Shown in pieces: positions 27,606 to 35,904 of a stretch of 62,115 bases of DNA. Made by a program: the position numbers and the translations under genes. This DNA is from an uncultured Bacteroidia bacterium (GTDB taxonomy: Bacteria; Bacteroidota; Bacteroidia; JANWVE01). Each line of letters starts with the position of its first letter. Position 1 is the first letter of the stretch. A model generated the notes under the pieces. The model saw only the letters and a program-made list of their open reading frames with translations. It ran no database searches and had not been told where the DNA came from. Location: contig CALIZB010000035.1 in NCBI GenBank assembly GCA_938028625.1, positions 1 through 62,115 of the forward strand, given 5' to 3'.

Positions 27606-28745
27606 CTATACACCAAAACACCATCTAAGCCAAAATACAATCCATTGAAAAAAGTTCTTCCAGTTTTTTTTAGTGTTTCTTTGAGGTTTTACCTTATTAT
27701 GATGATATTCTAATACACAGCATTCGTGTTTGTGGTCCTCTACTTGTAGATTTCCTATCAATTGAATGATTGTATTTTCTCTATCTTTGGGATTAGGCGT
27801 ATCTGAATTTTTTTGCCATAGTTTTTGCTCTTCTTCAATAGCTTTGAGCTGTGCAGGTGATAATCTTTCTTTAGCAAGTTCGGTCAAGTCGGGCTTGCCT
27901 GCGCGTTCCCATGCGGTACGCCAGAAAGAACCTATTCGTAAAATAGCTTTACGCATACGGCGTTCTACCTGTCCGTTGAGGCGTCTGTGGTACTCTGTGG
28001 AGAATTCTTTGGAATATACTTTAACCAAAACACCGTTACGATTTTCAAAACTGTATTTTTTATCAGCAGGAAAGGATTTTGTGAGTTCTTTTTCAAAAGA
28101 GAGTACACTGTCTAATGCGGCATGAGATTCCAGTACAGTTGTCCAAGCTTCTTCTAAAGTGTTTTTAATAAAATACGCTTTTCCTACAAAGAAATTGTAT
28201 TTCTCACCAAAAAGCTCTGGCAAGCGGGATTCCCAAAAACCATGTATGCCTTTTTGTCCTGTGAGTTGTCCGTTGTAATTTTCAGTAGTATGCAAAGGCA
28301 CATGAGCATCACCTACGTAGTGTCCAAGTTCTGTGCTGTATTTAAGTATTTTTTCAAGATTTTTTTCTTTGAAGGCATTTGTTAATTGTGATAAACTGAC
28401 CTGAATATGCCAGGGTACTATTCCATAGGCGAGCAAGGTGTCTTCTGTATACATGGTTTTGGCATCTTCCCACCTGCGCGGAACATTCAGAAACGGGTAT
28501 TTGCCATAGTGGTCTACATCAATAAAATGACGGGGTGCTTCATAGGTTACGGCATACCTGCGGCTATCAGGGTCTGTAGCATGTTCGGTAATAAATTCAA
28601 TATGGGCTTTGTAGAAAGGTATCATTTCAGGGGGAAGAGTAAATACGGCCAAACGATTTATCCGCTGATGCGCCCAGAAGCCCCATGAAAATCCCGTCTG
28701 TACATATAAAACTCCACAAAGCAGTGTAAGAATGACTTTTTTCAT
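27606..28745 (-). CDS. Secreted zinc-dependent phospholipase C / S1-P1 nuclease-like protein
   Basis: A 379-residue exported protein of the zinc-dependent PLC/S1-P1 fold. After the signal peptide comes GFSWGFWAHQRINRLA, where the first mature Trp and His resemble the N-terminal zinc-ligand pattern. Further ligands are likely in RHFIDVDHYG, LGHYVGDAHVPLHTTENYNG and IHGFWESRLPE. It may hydrolyse phosphodiester bonds in phospholipids or nucleic acids in the periplasm or outside the cell. The C-terminal 60 residues (after RENTIIQLIG) are rich in His, Lys and Trp and add an unusual basic tail. It starts three bases downstream of the HU-SPOR gene stop on the same strand. Confidence 0.8.
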   Translation of the reverse strand: MKKVILTLLCGVLYVQTGFSWGFWAHQRINRLAVFTLPPEMIPFYKAHIEFITEHATDPDSRRYAVTYEAPRHFIDVDHYGKYPFLNVPRRWEDAKTMYTEDTLLAYGIVPWHIQVSLSQLTNAFKEKNLEKILKYSTELGHYVGDAHVPLHTTENYNGQLTGQKGIHGFWESRLPELFGEKYNFFVGKAYFIKNTLEEAWTTVLESHAALDSVLSFEKELTKSFPADKKYSFENRNGVLVKVYSKEFSTEYHRRLNGQVERRMRKAILRIGSFWRTAWERAGKPDLTELAKERLSPAQLKAIEEEQKLWQKNSDTPNPKDRENTIIQLIGNLQVEDHKHECCVLEYHHNKVKPQRNTKKNWKNFFQWIVFWLRWCFGV

Positions 28746-28748
28746 AAC

Positions 28749-29873
28749 TTACTGATATAAAATCCAGAGGTCTGATTTCCCTGTTTTAGATTTGAATTCT
28801 GCTAAACTATTTAAGGCATCTTGTTCTTTATCCGATTGGTGTATATACAAGCGATACTTGTTTCCTTGATGAGAAGTAGTAATGTGTGCATCAAAACCTT
28901 TACTTCGCCATGTATTAAGATGTTGGTTAGCTATGTCTGGATTGATAAAAGAAGCAACAATAATGTAATACGAACCTGTATTGCCTGTGGCTTCATTAAC
29001 AATGCTTGAATTGGTAGGAGCGTTGCTGGTTGTTGTATTGTTATGTACTTCTTCCTGCACTTTTGTATTGTTTTCATGCTGTAAAGTATCTTTATGCGTC
29101 TGGTGCTGTACAGAGTCTTGATGAGTTGTGTTGTTTTTAGATTTGAGCGAATCATGTTTTTTATGGTATACATGCAAAGCGTCCAGAGATGGAAAGAAAT
29201 AACTTAATCCAAATACAAGAATAATAAAAAGGGATATAAGGCCTGTACTTATACCAATAATAAGCATTTTTTTAGAAGATTTTTTTTCAGTTTTCTCTTG
29301 TTCTTCTTTTTTTTCAATAACTTCGAGGCTTTTTTTGAGTTCCTGTGCGGTGATTTTGGCTACTGTATTAGAATTTTTACTGAAATTACTGCCGACTTTA
29401 TGTATCTCTTCTTTTGGGGTTTCGTTTTTTTCTGAACCTGTGAGTGTACTGCGAGAAACAGGAAGGAAATGGGCTTCTCCCAAGCCGTAGTAAAAAGGAC
29501 TGTCTGCAAAGGCATCGGGGTTTTGCTGAAAAGTAATTTGTTTAGTGTTTTTGTTATACAAAAATCTGCCGAGTTTGTCTAAGGGATATTCATTTTTGCT
29601 TTCCAGCACGGCTTTGAGTTGCGTTACAAACTGCTGTATTTTTAATTCTGCTTCTTTTTGGGTAAGGTTCTGTGTTACAGAAATGTATTTTATAAAGGCA
29701 TCACTGTTTGAAACTTCGGGGCTAAATTCAATGTATGCAGTAGGAGGTACAAAGACCTTGTCTGCCACGTCCGCCTTAGCAGACTTGTGCTTGCGTTCCA
29801 ATGTACCTATCCCTTCAAAAGACACTTTTTTGAATTCATAAAAATATTCGGCTATGAGTTTGGGTGGAATCAT
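28749..29873 (-). CDS. HU-CCDC81/SPOR-domain membrane protein
   Basis: A 374-residue protein. Two N-terminal CCDC81-like HU domains (about 1-130: LIAEYFYEFKKVSFEGIGTLER, NEYPLDKLGRFLY) precede a charged linker, one membrane helix (MLIIGISTGLISLFIILVFGLSYF, about 203-226), a Thr/His/Gln/Asn-rich periplasmic linker, and a C-terminal SPOR domain (YYIIVASFINPDIANQHLNTW, about 300-374) that binds denuded peptidoglycan at division sites. The HU part suggests a cytosolic DNA or protein contact, so the molecule may link chromosome and septum. The ATG is four bases from the -7 element TATCTTTG at 29878-29885. Confidence 0.9.
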   Translation of the reverse strand: MIPPKLIAEYFYEFKKVSFEGIGTLERKHKSAKADVADKVFVPPTAYIEFSPEVSNSDAFIKYISVTQNLTQKEAELKIQQFVTQLKAVLESKNEYPLDKLGRFLYNKNTKQITFQQNPDAFADSPFYYGLGEAHFLPVSRSTLTGSEKNETPKEEIHKVGSNFSKNSNTVAKITAQELKKSLEVIEKKEEQEKTEKKSSKKMLIIGISTGLISLFIILVFGLSYFFPSLDALHVYHKKHDSLKSKNNTTHQDSVQHQTHKDTLQHENNTKVQEEVHNNTTTSNAPTNSSIVNEATGNTGSYYIIVASFINPDIANQHLNTWRSKGFDAHITTSHQGNKYRLYIHQSDKEQDALNSLAEFKSKTGKSDLWILYQ

Positions 29874-29877
29874 AGGT

Positions 29878-29908
29878 CAAAGATAATAGACAAAGAGCAT
29901 AGAAACAA
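29878..29908 (-). promoter_or_regulatory. Promoter of the HU-SPOR gene
   Basis: Minus strand: TTG at 29906-29908, 20-base spacer, TATCTTTG at 29878-29885, then four bases to the ATG. This geometry predicts a leaderless or near-leaderless transcript. Confidence 0.75.
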
Positions 29909-29979
29909 AATTATTTCTACATTATTGATTATCAAAAGCATGCATAAATATACTATGGCATCAGAATTGACAGTAAAAA

Positions 29980-31545
29980 CTATTTGGTATCTAAAGTAAT
30001 AACAGGGATAATCATCTCTTCCATAGAAATACCACCATGTTGAAAAGTATCTCTGTAATAATTTACGTAGTAATTATAGTTGTTAGGATAAGCAAAGAAG
30101 TAATTTTCTTTGGCAAAAACATACGTAGAAGTTACGTTGGTTTTTGGGAGTTTTGCTTCTGTAGGGTTTTTAACCGTGAATACATGTCTTGAGTCTTCAT
30201 AATTAAGGTTTTTTCCGTGTTTATAGCGTAAATTAGTAGTAGTATCTCTATCGCCTATGATGCGAGTAGGTTTGGTAACCATGATACTACCATGGTCTGT
30301 GGTAAGAATGATGCGTACTTTTTGGTGAGAAAGTTCTTTGAATATATCCAAAAGAGGAGAGTGTTCAAACCAGGATTTGGTAAGACTTCTATAAGCGGCT
30401 TCGTCGCGGGCGAGTTCGCGTATCATGTTCATTTCTGCACGGCTATGGGAGAGGATATCAATAAAATTATACACAATCACGTTCAGTTTATTTTGATACA
30501 AGTCTTTGAGGTTATCTAATACATCTTTACCATGTTGATAATTGATAACTTTCTTATAGGCAAATTTAGTATTGATTTTATGTTGTTTTAGTTGATGTGT
30601 AAGCAGTTCTGCTTCATGGAGGTTTTTTCCTTCTTCTTCGTCATCATCTACCCAATAATTTGGGAATTTTTGGGCAATTTCAGAGGGGAACATACCTGCA
30701 AAAATAGCATTTCTGCAATATCCTGTGGCTGTGGGAAGAATAGAATAATAAGTACTCTCTTCACTTACCGTAAAATATTCCTCAATAATGGGCTGTAAGG
30801 TTTTCCACTGGTCATAGCGCATACAATCTACAAGGACAAAAAACACGGATTCTATACTATTGTCATCCAAATGGGAAAACACTTTCTCTTTCATAACAAA
30901 AGGCGAGAGCAACGGCGTATCTTCGTCATTAAGGTTTTTTAACCACAGTAAATAATTGTCTTCTACAAAATCACTAAAATTGACATTAGCTTCATTTTTT
31001 TGAGTATTGAGAACTTCTATCATGCCGTTATCTTTACTATTGGCTAATTCTGTATCCCAAAAAACAATGCGCTTATAAACTTCTGCCCACTGGTCAGCAT
31101 TAAGATTGTATGACATAACATCATTAAGCAGTCTAAAATCTTGCTGATAGCGTTCCATAGCCGCTTGTGACTCTAATTTTTTGTTATCTAATATCTTTTT
31201 GCAAGCAGAGAGAATCTGCATAGGATTTACTGGCTTGATAAGATAGTCTGCAATTTTGTTTCCAATAGCACTTTCCATAATGCGTTCCTCTTCACTTTTG
31301 GTAATCATGACTACGGGCAGATTAGGTTTGAATAGTTTTATTTTGGATAAAGCCTCTAATCCTGTAATACCCGGCATGTTTTCATCTAGAAATATAATAT
31401 CAAAATTTTGATTTTTAATGCTTTCAATAGCATCATAGCCACTGTCTACCGCAGTAACTTCGTACCCTTTTTGAGATAAAAAAATGATGTGGGGCTTTAA
31501 TAAATCAATTTCATCATCTGCCCACAAAATATTCACTTTCTGCAT
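29980..31545 (-). CDS. porX: PorX: response regulator with PglZ phosphatase-like domain
   Basis: A 521-residue regulator of type IX secretion. A CheY-like receiver (1-120) has ADDE at 9-12, phospho-acceptor Asp54 in IIFLDENMPGITG and Lys in YLIKPVNP. A helical linker leads to a PglZ/alkaline-phosphatase-like domain (about 200-521) with FVLVDCMRYDQW, PTATGYCRNAIFAGMFP and LTTDHGS, which carry the zinc-binding and catalytic Thr positions. Known PorX proteins work with PorY and the sigma factor SigP in T9SS control. The start at 31545 is four bases after a -7 element; two longer in-frame starts overlap the promoter. Confidence 0.95.
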   Translation of the reverse strand: MQKVNILWADDEIDLLKPHIIFLSQKGYEVTAVDSGYDAIESIKNQNFDIIFLDENMPGITGLEALSKIKLFKPNLPVVMITKSEEERIMESAIGNKIADYLIKPVNPMQILSACKKILDNKKLESQAAMERYQQDFRLLNDVMSYNLNADQWAEVYKRIVFWDTELANSKDNGMIEVLNTQKNEANVNFSDFVEDNYLLWLKNLNDEDTPLLSPFVMKEKVFSHLDDNSIESVFFVLVDCMRYDQWKTLQPIIEEYFTVSEESTYYSILPTATGYCRNAIFAGMFPSEIAQKFPNYWVDDDEEEGKNLHEAELLTHQLKQHKINTKFAYKKVINYQHGKDVLDNLKDLYQNKLNVIVYNFIDILSHSRAEMNMIRELARDEAAYRSLTKSWFEHSPLLDIFKELSHQKVRIILTTDHGSIMVTKPTRIIGDRDTTTNLRYKHGKNLNYEDSRHVFTVKNPTEAKLPKTNVTSTYVFAKENYFFAYPNNYNYYVNYYRDTFQHGGISMEEMIIPVITLDTK

Positions 31546-31549
31546 AATG

Positions 31550-31578
31550 CAAAAGTACATAAAAAGACTTGAATACAA
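31550..31578 (-). promoter_or_regulatory. Promoter of porX
   Basis: Minus strand: TTG at 31576-31578, 18-base spacer, TACTTTTG at 31550-31557, then four bases to the ATG at 31545. The TTG of the -33 box is the first codon of the longest open frame, which is therefore not the true start. Confidence 0.75.
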
Positions 31579-31631
31579 ATATACACTTTTTTATCCTCTT
31601 GCTAAAATGGTTTAACCGTTTCAAAAAATCA

Positions 31632-31650
31632 ATTTAGATTTTGTCTAAAT
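31632..31650 (+). promoter_or_regulatory. 19-base palindromic operator at TonB-receptor promoter
   Basis: Perfect inverted repeat ATTTAGA - TTTTG - TCTAAAT. It covers the -33 TTG (31641-31643) of the receptor promoter, so a bound repressor would block RNA polymerase. The layout fits a metal-dependent regulator of Fur or DtxR/MntR type; which one is inference. Confidence 0.7.
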
Positions 31651-31671
31651 AAATATAAACATGTATTTTTG
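31641..31671 (+). promoter_or_regulatory. Promoter of the TonB-dependent receptor
   Basis: TTG at 31641-31643, 20-base spacer, TATTTTTG at 31664-31671; the receptor ATG follows nine bases later at 31681. Confidence 0.75.
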
Positions 31672-31680
31672 CAAGCAGAT

Positions 31681-34116
31681 ATGTATTCTTGTCGTTGGTT
31701 TTGGATAATTACATGGATTTTCTTATATTTTACACAAGGATTTTGTCAGAAATTTACCTTGTCAGGAAAGATTAGCATAGCAAAAAATGAGATAAAAAAC
31801 AACTCAGAAGTAATAGAACAAGGTTTTGTAGTACTTAAAGGAAGTACTATTCAAACCCAAGCAGATGCTCAGGGAAATTATGTACTTAAAAATATACCCA
31901 AAGGGCGTTATGTAGTAGTCGCTTTTGCATTAGGAAAAAGTATTGAAGAAAAAGAAATATACCTTCAAAAAGACACCGTGCTTAATTTTACTTTACAAAA
32001 TCTTGAAGAGCAGTATAATGCAGTAGTTATTCAGGCAGAACGAGAAAAAACGTTCGGACTACAAAGAATGAAAAGCATAGAAAATTTTGGTATTTATGAA
32101 GGAAAAAAAACCGAAGTTATTCTGCTTGATGATATTTATGCAAATTTATCCACGAATAATCCACGTCAAGTATACGCGCGTATTACAGGATTAAACGTAT
32201 GGGAAAGCGACCAATCAGGGCTACAATTAGGTATAGGCGGAAGGGGATTAAGTCCTAACCGAACCGCAAATTTTAATGTACGTCAGAACGGATACGATAT
32301 TTCTGCTGATGCACTTGGATATCCCGAAGCCTACTATACTCCTCCTACGGAAGCCTTAGAACGCATAGAAATTATACGTGGTGCGGCATCTTTGCAGTAT
32401 GGTACACAATTTGGAGGCATGCTTAATTTTCGGTTCAAATCTCCTGAAACAGAGAAAAAAATACGCTTCACTTCACGACAGTCTACAGGTTCATGGGGAT
32501 TTTTCAGTAGTTTTAATAGTATTTCAGGTACAGTAAAAAAATTCAGCTATTATACCTATTATCAGCTCAGGCGTGCAGACGGCTACAGACCTAATTCTAA
32601 ATTTTATTCTCATAACTTTTTTACCTCACTCAATTATGAAATATCTTCACGCATTTCTATAAATGCAGAGTTTACCAAAATGAATTATCTTGCCCAACAA
32701 CCAGGCGGACTAACAGATAAGGCTTTTCAAAATAATCCGCGTCAATCTTTTCGTGAACGCAACTGGTTTAATATAGACTGGAATCTCGCCGCTGTGAATC
32801 TTACTTACAAAATATCAGAACATACTCAACTCAATATGCGAAATTTTGGTCTACTCGCACACAGAAAAGCCGTAGGAAATTTAGAACGCATCAATGTAGT
32901 GGATTTTGGCAAAGAAAGAACACTTATTGAAGGCGTATTTCAAAATATTGGTAATGAAACAAGATTACTACATGACTACAAAATTAAAAGCCAAAAACAT
33001 GCGTTTTTAGCAGGTATGCGTTTGTATTCTGGTAAAACTACGGCAAGGCAGGGTTTGGGTTCAGCAGGTAAAGATGCCAATTTTACTTATCTTAATCCTC
33101 AAAATTTAGAAGATTCTGACTATGATTTTCCAAGTAAAAACATAGCTTTTTTTACAGAGAACATATTTAACATTACTTCAAAATTCAGCATTACACCAGG
33201 AATACGCTGGGAATATATTCATACACAGGCAAATGGTTACTACAAACAATATGTAAAAGATGGTGCAGGAAATATCCTTGTGGAGAAAAAAATATATGAA
33301 AGTACAGTAAGAATGCGTAGTTTTCTATTGGCAGGAATGGGATTAAGCTACAAGGTTAAACCTATAGCAGAACTGTATGCAAATATATCCCAAAACTATC
33401 GTGCTATCAATTTTTCAGACTTACGAATTAATAATCCCAATTTGCGCATAGACCCAAATATCCGTGATGAGAAAGGATACACAGCAGATTTAGGCATACG
33501 CGGAAGCAAAAACGGCTTTTTTTCGTATGAACTAACTTTATTTTATCTGTATTACAACGGTAAAATTGGACAGGTTTTACGCACTGATACTATTCTTTTT
33601 AATGACTATCGTTTTCGCACTAATGTATCTGATGCTGTAAACAAAGGAATAGAAGCCTTTGCAGAACTGAATATACTACGTCTTTTCAATGTACACTCAT
33701 GGCAGTACAATATATTTACTAACATATCTTGGATTGATGCACGTTATACAGGCACACAAGACAACAGTATCCGAAACAAAAAAGTAGAAATGGTGCCTCC
33801 TATGGTAGTACGTGTAGGTAATACTGTACGATATAAAAAATTAGGGGGAACAATTCAATATGCTTATACCGCAGAACACTTTTCTGATGCTACTAATGCT
33901 ATTCGCACTGCTACTGCTGTGGAAGGCATTATACCTGCATACAGCATTACAGATATTTCTGTATATTATCAGTGGAAATTTTTGCGTATAGAAGCAAGTG
34001 TGAATAATCTATTTAATGTTTCTTACTTTACACGCAGGGCAGAATCGTACCCTGGACCAGGCATTATCCCCGCTGATGGAAGAGCTTTCTACACTACGGT
34101 ACAGGTAGTATTTTAG
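31681..34116 (+). CDS. TonB-dependent receptor, FecA/siderophore type
   Basis: An 811-residue outer-membrane active transporter. The signal peptide is followed by a carboxypeptidase-regulatory-like domain (about 28-110: VVLKGSTIQTQADAQGNYVLKNIPKGRY), the plug (about 130-250: ARITGLNVWESDQSGLQLGIGGRG, then ERIEIIRGAASLQYGTQFGG) and a 22-stranded barrel ending in FYTTVQVVF. The plug's ligand loops and the form of the barrel resemble Fe(III) dicitrate or siderophore receptors. The palindrome on its promoter supports metal-controlled expression. The start at 31681 is preferred; the TTG of the -7 element opens the longer frame. Substrate is not determined. Confidence 0.92.
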   Translation: MYSCRWFWIITWIFLYFTQGFCQKFTLSGKISIAKNEIKNNSEVIEQGFVVLKGSTIQTQADAQGNYVLKNIPKGRYVVVAFALGKSIEEKEIYLQKDTVLNFTLQNLEEQYNAVVIQAEREKTFGLQRMKSIENFGIYEGKKTEVILLDDIYANLSTNNPRQVYARITGLNVWESDQSGLQLGIGGRGLSPNRTANFNVRQNGYDISADALGYPEAYYTPPTEALERIEIIRGAASLQYGTQFGGMLNFRFKSPETEKKIRFTSRQSTGSWGFFSSFNSISGTVKKFSYYTYYQLRRADGYRPNSKFYSHNFFTSLNYEISSRISINAEFTKMNYLAQQPGGLTDKAFQNNPRQSFRERNWFNIDWNLAAVNLTYKISEHTQLNMRNFGLLAHRKAVGNLERINVVDFGKERTLIEGVFQNIGNETRLLHDYKIKSQKHAFLAGMRLYSGKTTARQGLGSAGKDANFTYLNPQNLEDSDYDFPSKNIAFFTENIFNITSKFSITPGIRWEYIHTQANGYYKQYVKDGAGNILVEKKIYESTVRMRSFLLAGMGLSYKVKPIAELYANISQNYRAINFSDLRINNPNLRIDPNIRDEKGYTADLGIRGSKNGFFSYELTLFYLYYNGKIGQVLRTDTILFNDYRFRTNVSDAVNKGIEAFAELNILRLFNVHSWQYNIFTNISWIDARYTGTQDNSIRNKKVEMVPPMVVRVGNTVRYKKLGGTIQYAYTAEHFSDATNAIRTATAVEGIIPAYSITDISVYYQWKFLRIEASVNNLFNVSYFTRRAESYPGPGIIPADGRAFYTTVQVVF

Positions 34117-34143
34117 TTTTTTTGGTCATGGTATTTATAGATT

Positions 34144-34272
34144 GTGTCCTTGCACAGCGTTTCGCTTGCACTCATGCGTGCAAGGTCGGCGTGCTACGGG
34201 CTACAAAACATAATGGTGATTGAGTAGCGATGGCGTACCGAAATCACGCACACCCTCCGCATGCCTCACGCA
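34144..34272 (-). repeat. GC-rich modular hairpin repeat, copy C with replaced centre
   Basis: Minus-strand ends match copies B and D: TGCGTGAGGCATGCGGAGGGT at one side and TAGCCCGTAGCACGCCGACC plus the hairpin CCTTGCAC/GTGCAAGG at the other. About 45 bases in the middle (34206-34250) are unrelated and include GATTTCGGTACGCCATCGC. It lies between convergent TonB-receptor and rdgB genes. Confidence 0.85.
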
Positions 34273-34304
34273 ATCCCTAAGTCCTTGAAAAATAAATATC
34301 AGGG

Positions 34305-34877
34305 TCAAAACTGTTCAAAAAACTCTACTAACTTTTTAATTGCCTTCCCACGATGACTGATTTTGTTTTTCTCATCTAATGTCATTTGTGCGTATGTTTT
34401 ATCGTACCCGTCAGGAATAAAAATAGGGTCATAGCCAAAACCTTGTTCTCCAATAGGCTCTTTTGTAATTATTCCGTAAGTAATTCCTTCAAAATACCGA
34501 AAACTATTCTCATCATAATAGACCATTACCGTTTTGAACCTTGCTTTTCGGTTAGTTTCATTTTGCATCTCTTGCAATACTTTTTCTATATTTTTCTGAT
34601 TGTCGCGTGAACCCGAATAATAAGCAGAATGCACACCAGGTCTATTATTTAAAGCGGTAATTTCTAACCCAGAATCATCAGCAATGCAAGGTATCCCGCA
34701 GAGATTAAAAATGCTTTTGGCTTTTAATAAAGCGTTCTGAACAAAAGTTTCTGCTGTTTCAGGAATATCTACATCAAGCCCCACTTCTTTCAGGGTAAGC
34801 AGTTCAATTTTAGACAACAAAGGTTTTATCTCCTCAATTTTATGTAGGTTGTTGGTAGCCAATACCACTTTCAGCAT
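34305..34877 (-). CDS. rdgB: XTP/dITP pyrophosphatase (RdgB/HAM1 family)
   Basis: A 190-residue house-cleaning enzyme that hydrolyses deaminated purine triphosphates (dITP, XTP) to monophosphates. Key motifs are VVLATNNLHKIEEI at the N-terminus, ETFVQNALLKAKSIF, CIADDSGLEITALNNRPGVHSAYYSG, and the C-terminal GFGYDPIFIPDGYDKTYAQMTLDEKNKISHRGKA, all with the expected Lys, Asp and His. The ATG at 34877 lies three bases after a TATTTTTG -7 element (34881-34888); the longer frame begins at the TTG of that element. Complete. Confidence 0.95.
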   Translation of the reverse strand: MLKVVLATNNLHKIEEIKPLLSKIELLTLKEVGLDVDIPETAETFVQNALLKAKSIFNLCGIPCIADDSGLEITALNNRPGVHSAYYSGSRDNQKNIEKVLQEMQNETNRKARFKTVMVYYDENSFRYFEGITYGIITKEPIGEQGFGYDPIFIPDGYDKTYAQMTLDEKNKISHRGKAIKKLVEFFEQF

Positions 34878-35060
34878 GTACAAAAATACAATTTTTTTAC
34901 TTATTTAAAGTCTCATACCTTATTCTCAAAATTTATCTTTATGCTTTATATGGATTAACTTTCTATGAAAATTATCGCTTATATTTTAAAGGAGAAAATT
35001 TATTTTCAATTCTGTAATAAAAAATACATATATTTGTATGTCTAAAATTTATTTTCAATT

Positions 35061-35480
35061 ATGATACAACAAATTCTAGAACAGGTAAAACAACAACTGC
35101 AAAATAATCCTAATCTCAATCAGGAGCAAATTCAGCAGATTCTCAATGTTACACAAAGTTCTTTAATGCAAAATATGCAGCAAGCAATGAAAATGGGAGA
35201 TATTAACAATCTTATGAACCTGTTTAATAATCAGGCTTCGGATACAGAAAAAAATAGTTTTCAACAAAACTTGATGCAAACCCTCATGCAAAATATGCAA
35301 AACAGTATGAACATGGGTCAGAATAGTCAAAACATTGTCAATACCATAGTAAATCAAACGGTAAATAGTTTTACCAGTAGTGAAACAGGTACAGCAGAAA
35401 ACGTTACAGATTTTATGAACAAATTCAACTTTGGCGGAGATAACTCTAATATTCAGGATATATTCAATAAGCTGTTTTAG
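35061..35480 (+). CDS. Gln/Asn/Met-rich small protein
   Basis: A 139-residue protein, unusually rich in Gln, Asn and Met, with segments such as QQILEQVKQQLQNNPNLNQEQIQQIL and LMQTLMQNMQNSMNMGQ. The first 45 residues look like an amphipathic helical pair, and the end (DFMNKFNFGG to IFNKLF) looks like a short conserved motif. No signal peptide or membrane helix. It recalls small DUF937/YidB-like helical proteins of Bacteroidota, but I do not claim a family. It lies alone between rdgB and the TMEM14-like gene. Confidence 0.6.
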   Translation: MIQQILEQVKQQLQNNPNLNQEQIQQILNVTQSSLMQNMQQAMKMGDINNLMNLFNNQASDTEKNSFQQNLMQTLMQNMQNSMNMGQNSQNIVNTIVNQTVNSFTSSETGTAENVTDFMNKFNFGGDNSNIQDIFNKLF

Positions 35481-35551
35481 TCATAAATTCAGTGTAAAAT
35501 TTTTATATTTTGCAGTATAACGTATACTTTATTGTATCTTTGCCTGTCAAT

Positions 35552-35878
35552 ATGAATACATTAGCACTTTCTACTTTGATATTTGCTGTTTTTATGCTTG
35601 CAGGCGGGTATCTCGGATATGTACAGGCACGTAGTAAAGCGTCCCTAATTGCAGGTTCTGCCTTTGCGGCTTTATTGGCTTTGGCCACTTTTCTTATTGC
35701 TAGTGAAGATAAAAGCACTTCGCATTATGGGGTTATATTAGCCACTATTTTAAGTGTTGTTAATCTTGTTTTTGGGCTGATGCGATACTTCAAAACACGC
35801 AAGGTTATGCCCGCAGGAATTATTGCTATTATGAGTTTTTCCTTACTCATACTTTGTGTATTAGAATTAACTCGTTAG
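35552..35878 (+). CDS. TMEM14-family small membrane protein
   Basis: A 108-residue protein with four membrane helices and the TMEM14 signature GGYLGYVQARSKASLIAG near residue 17. The start at 35552 (MNTLALST) leaves a natural first helix; the longer frame from 35510 is a TTG in a -7-like element. Eukaryotic TMEM14 proteins are linked to heme or fatty-acid handling, but the bacterial role is unknown. A TATCTTTG sequence lies 14 bases upstream of the ATG. Confidence 0.85.
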   Translation: MNTLALSTLIFAVFMLAGGYLGYVQARSKASLIAGSAFAALLALATFLIASEDKSTSHYGVILATILSVVNLVFGLMRYFKTRKVMPAGIIAIMSFSLLILCVLELTR

Positions 35879-35904
35879 TTTTGTGCCGTTTTTAATTACC
35901 TTGC

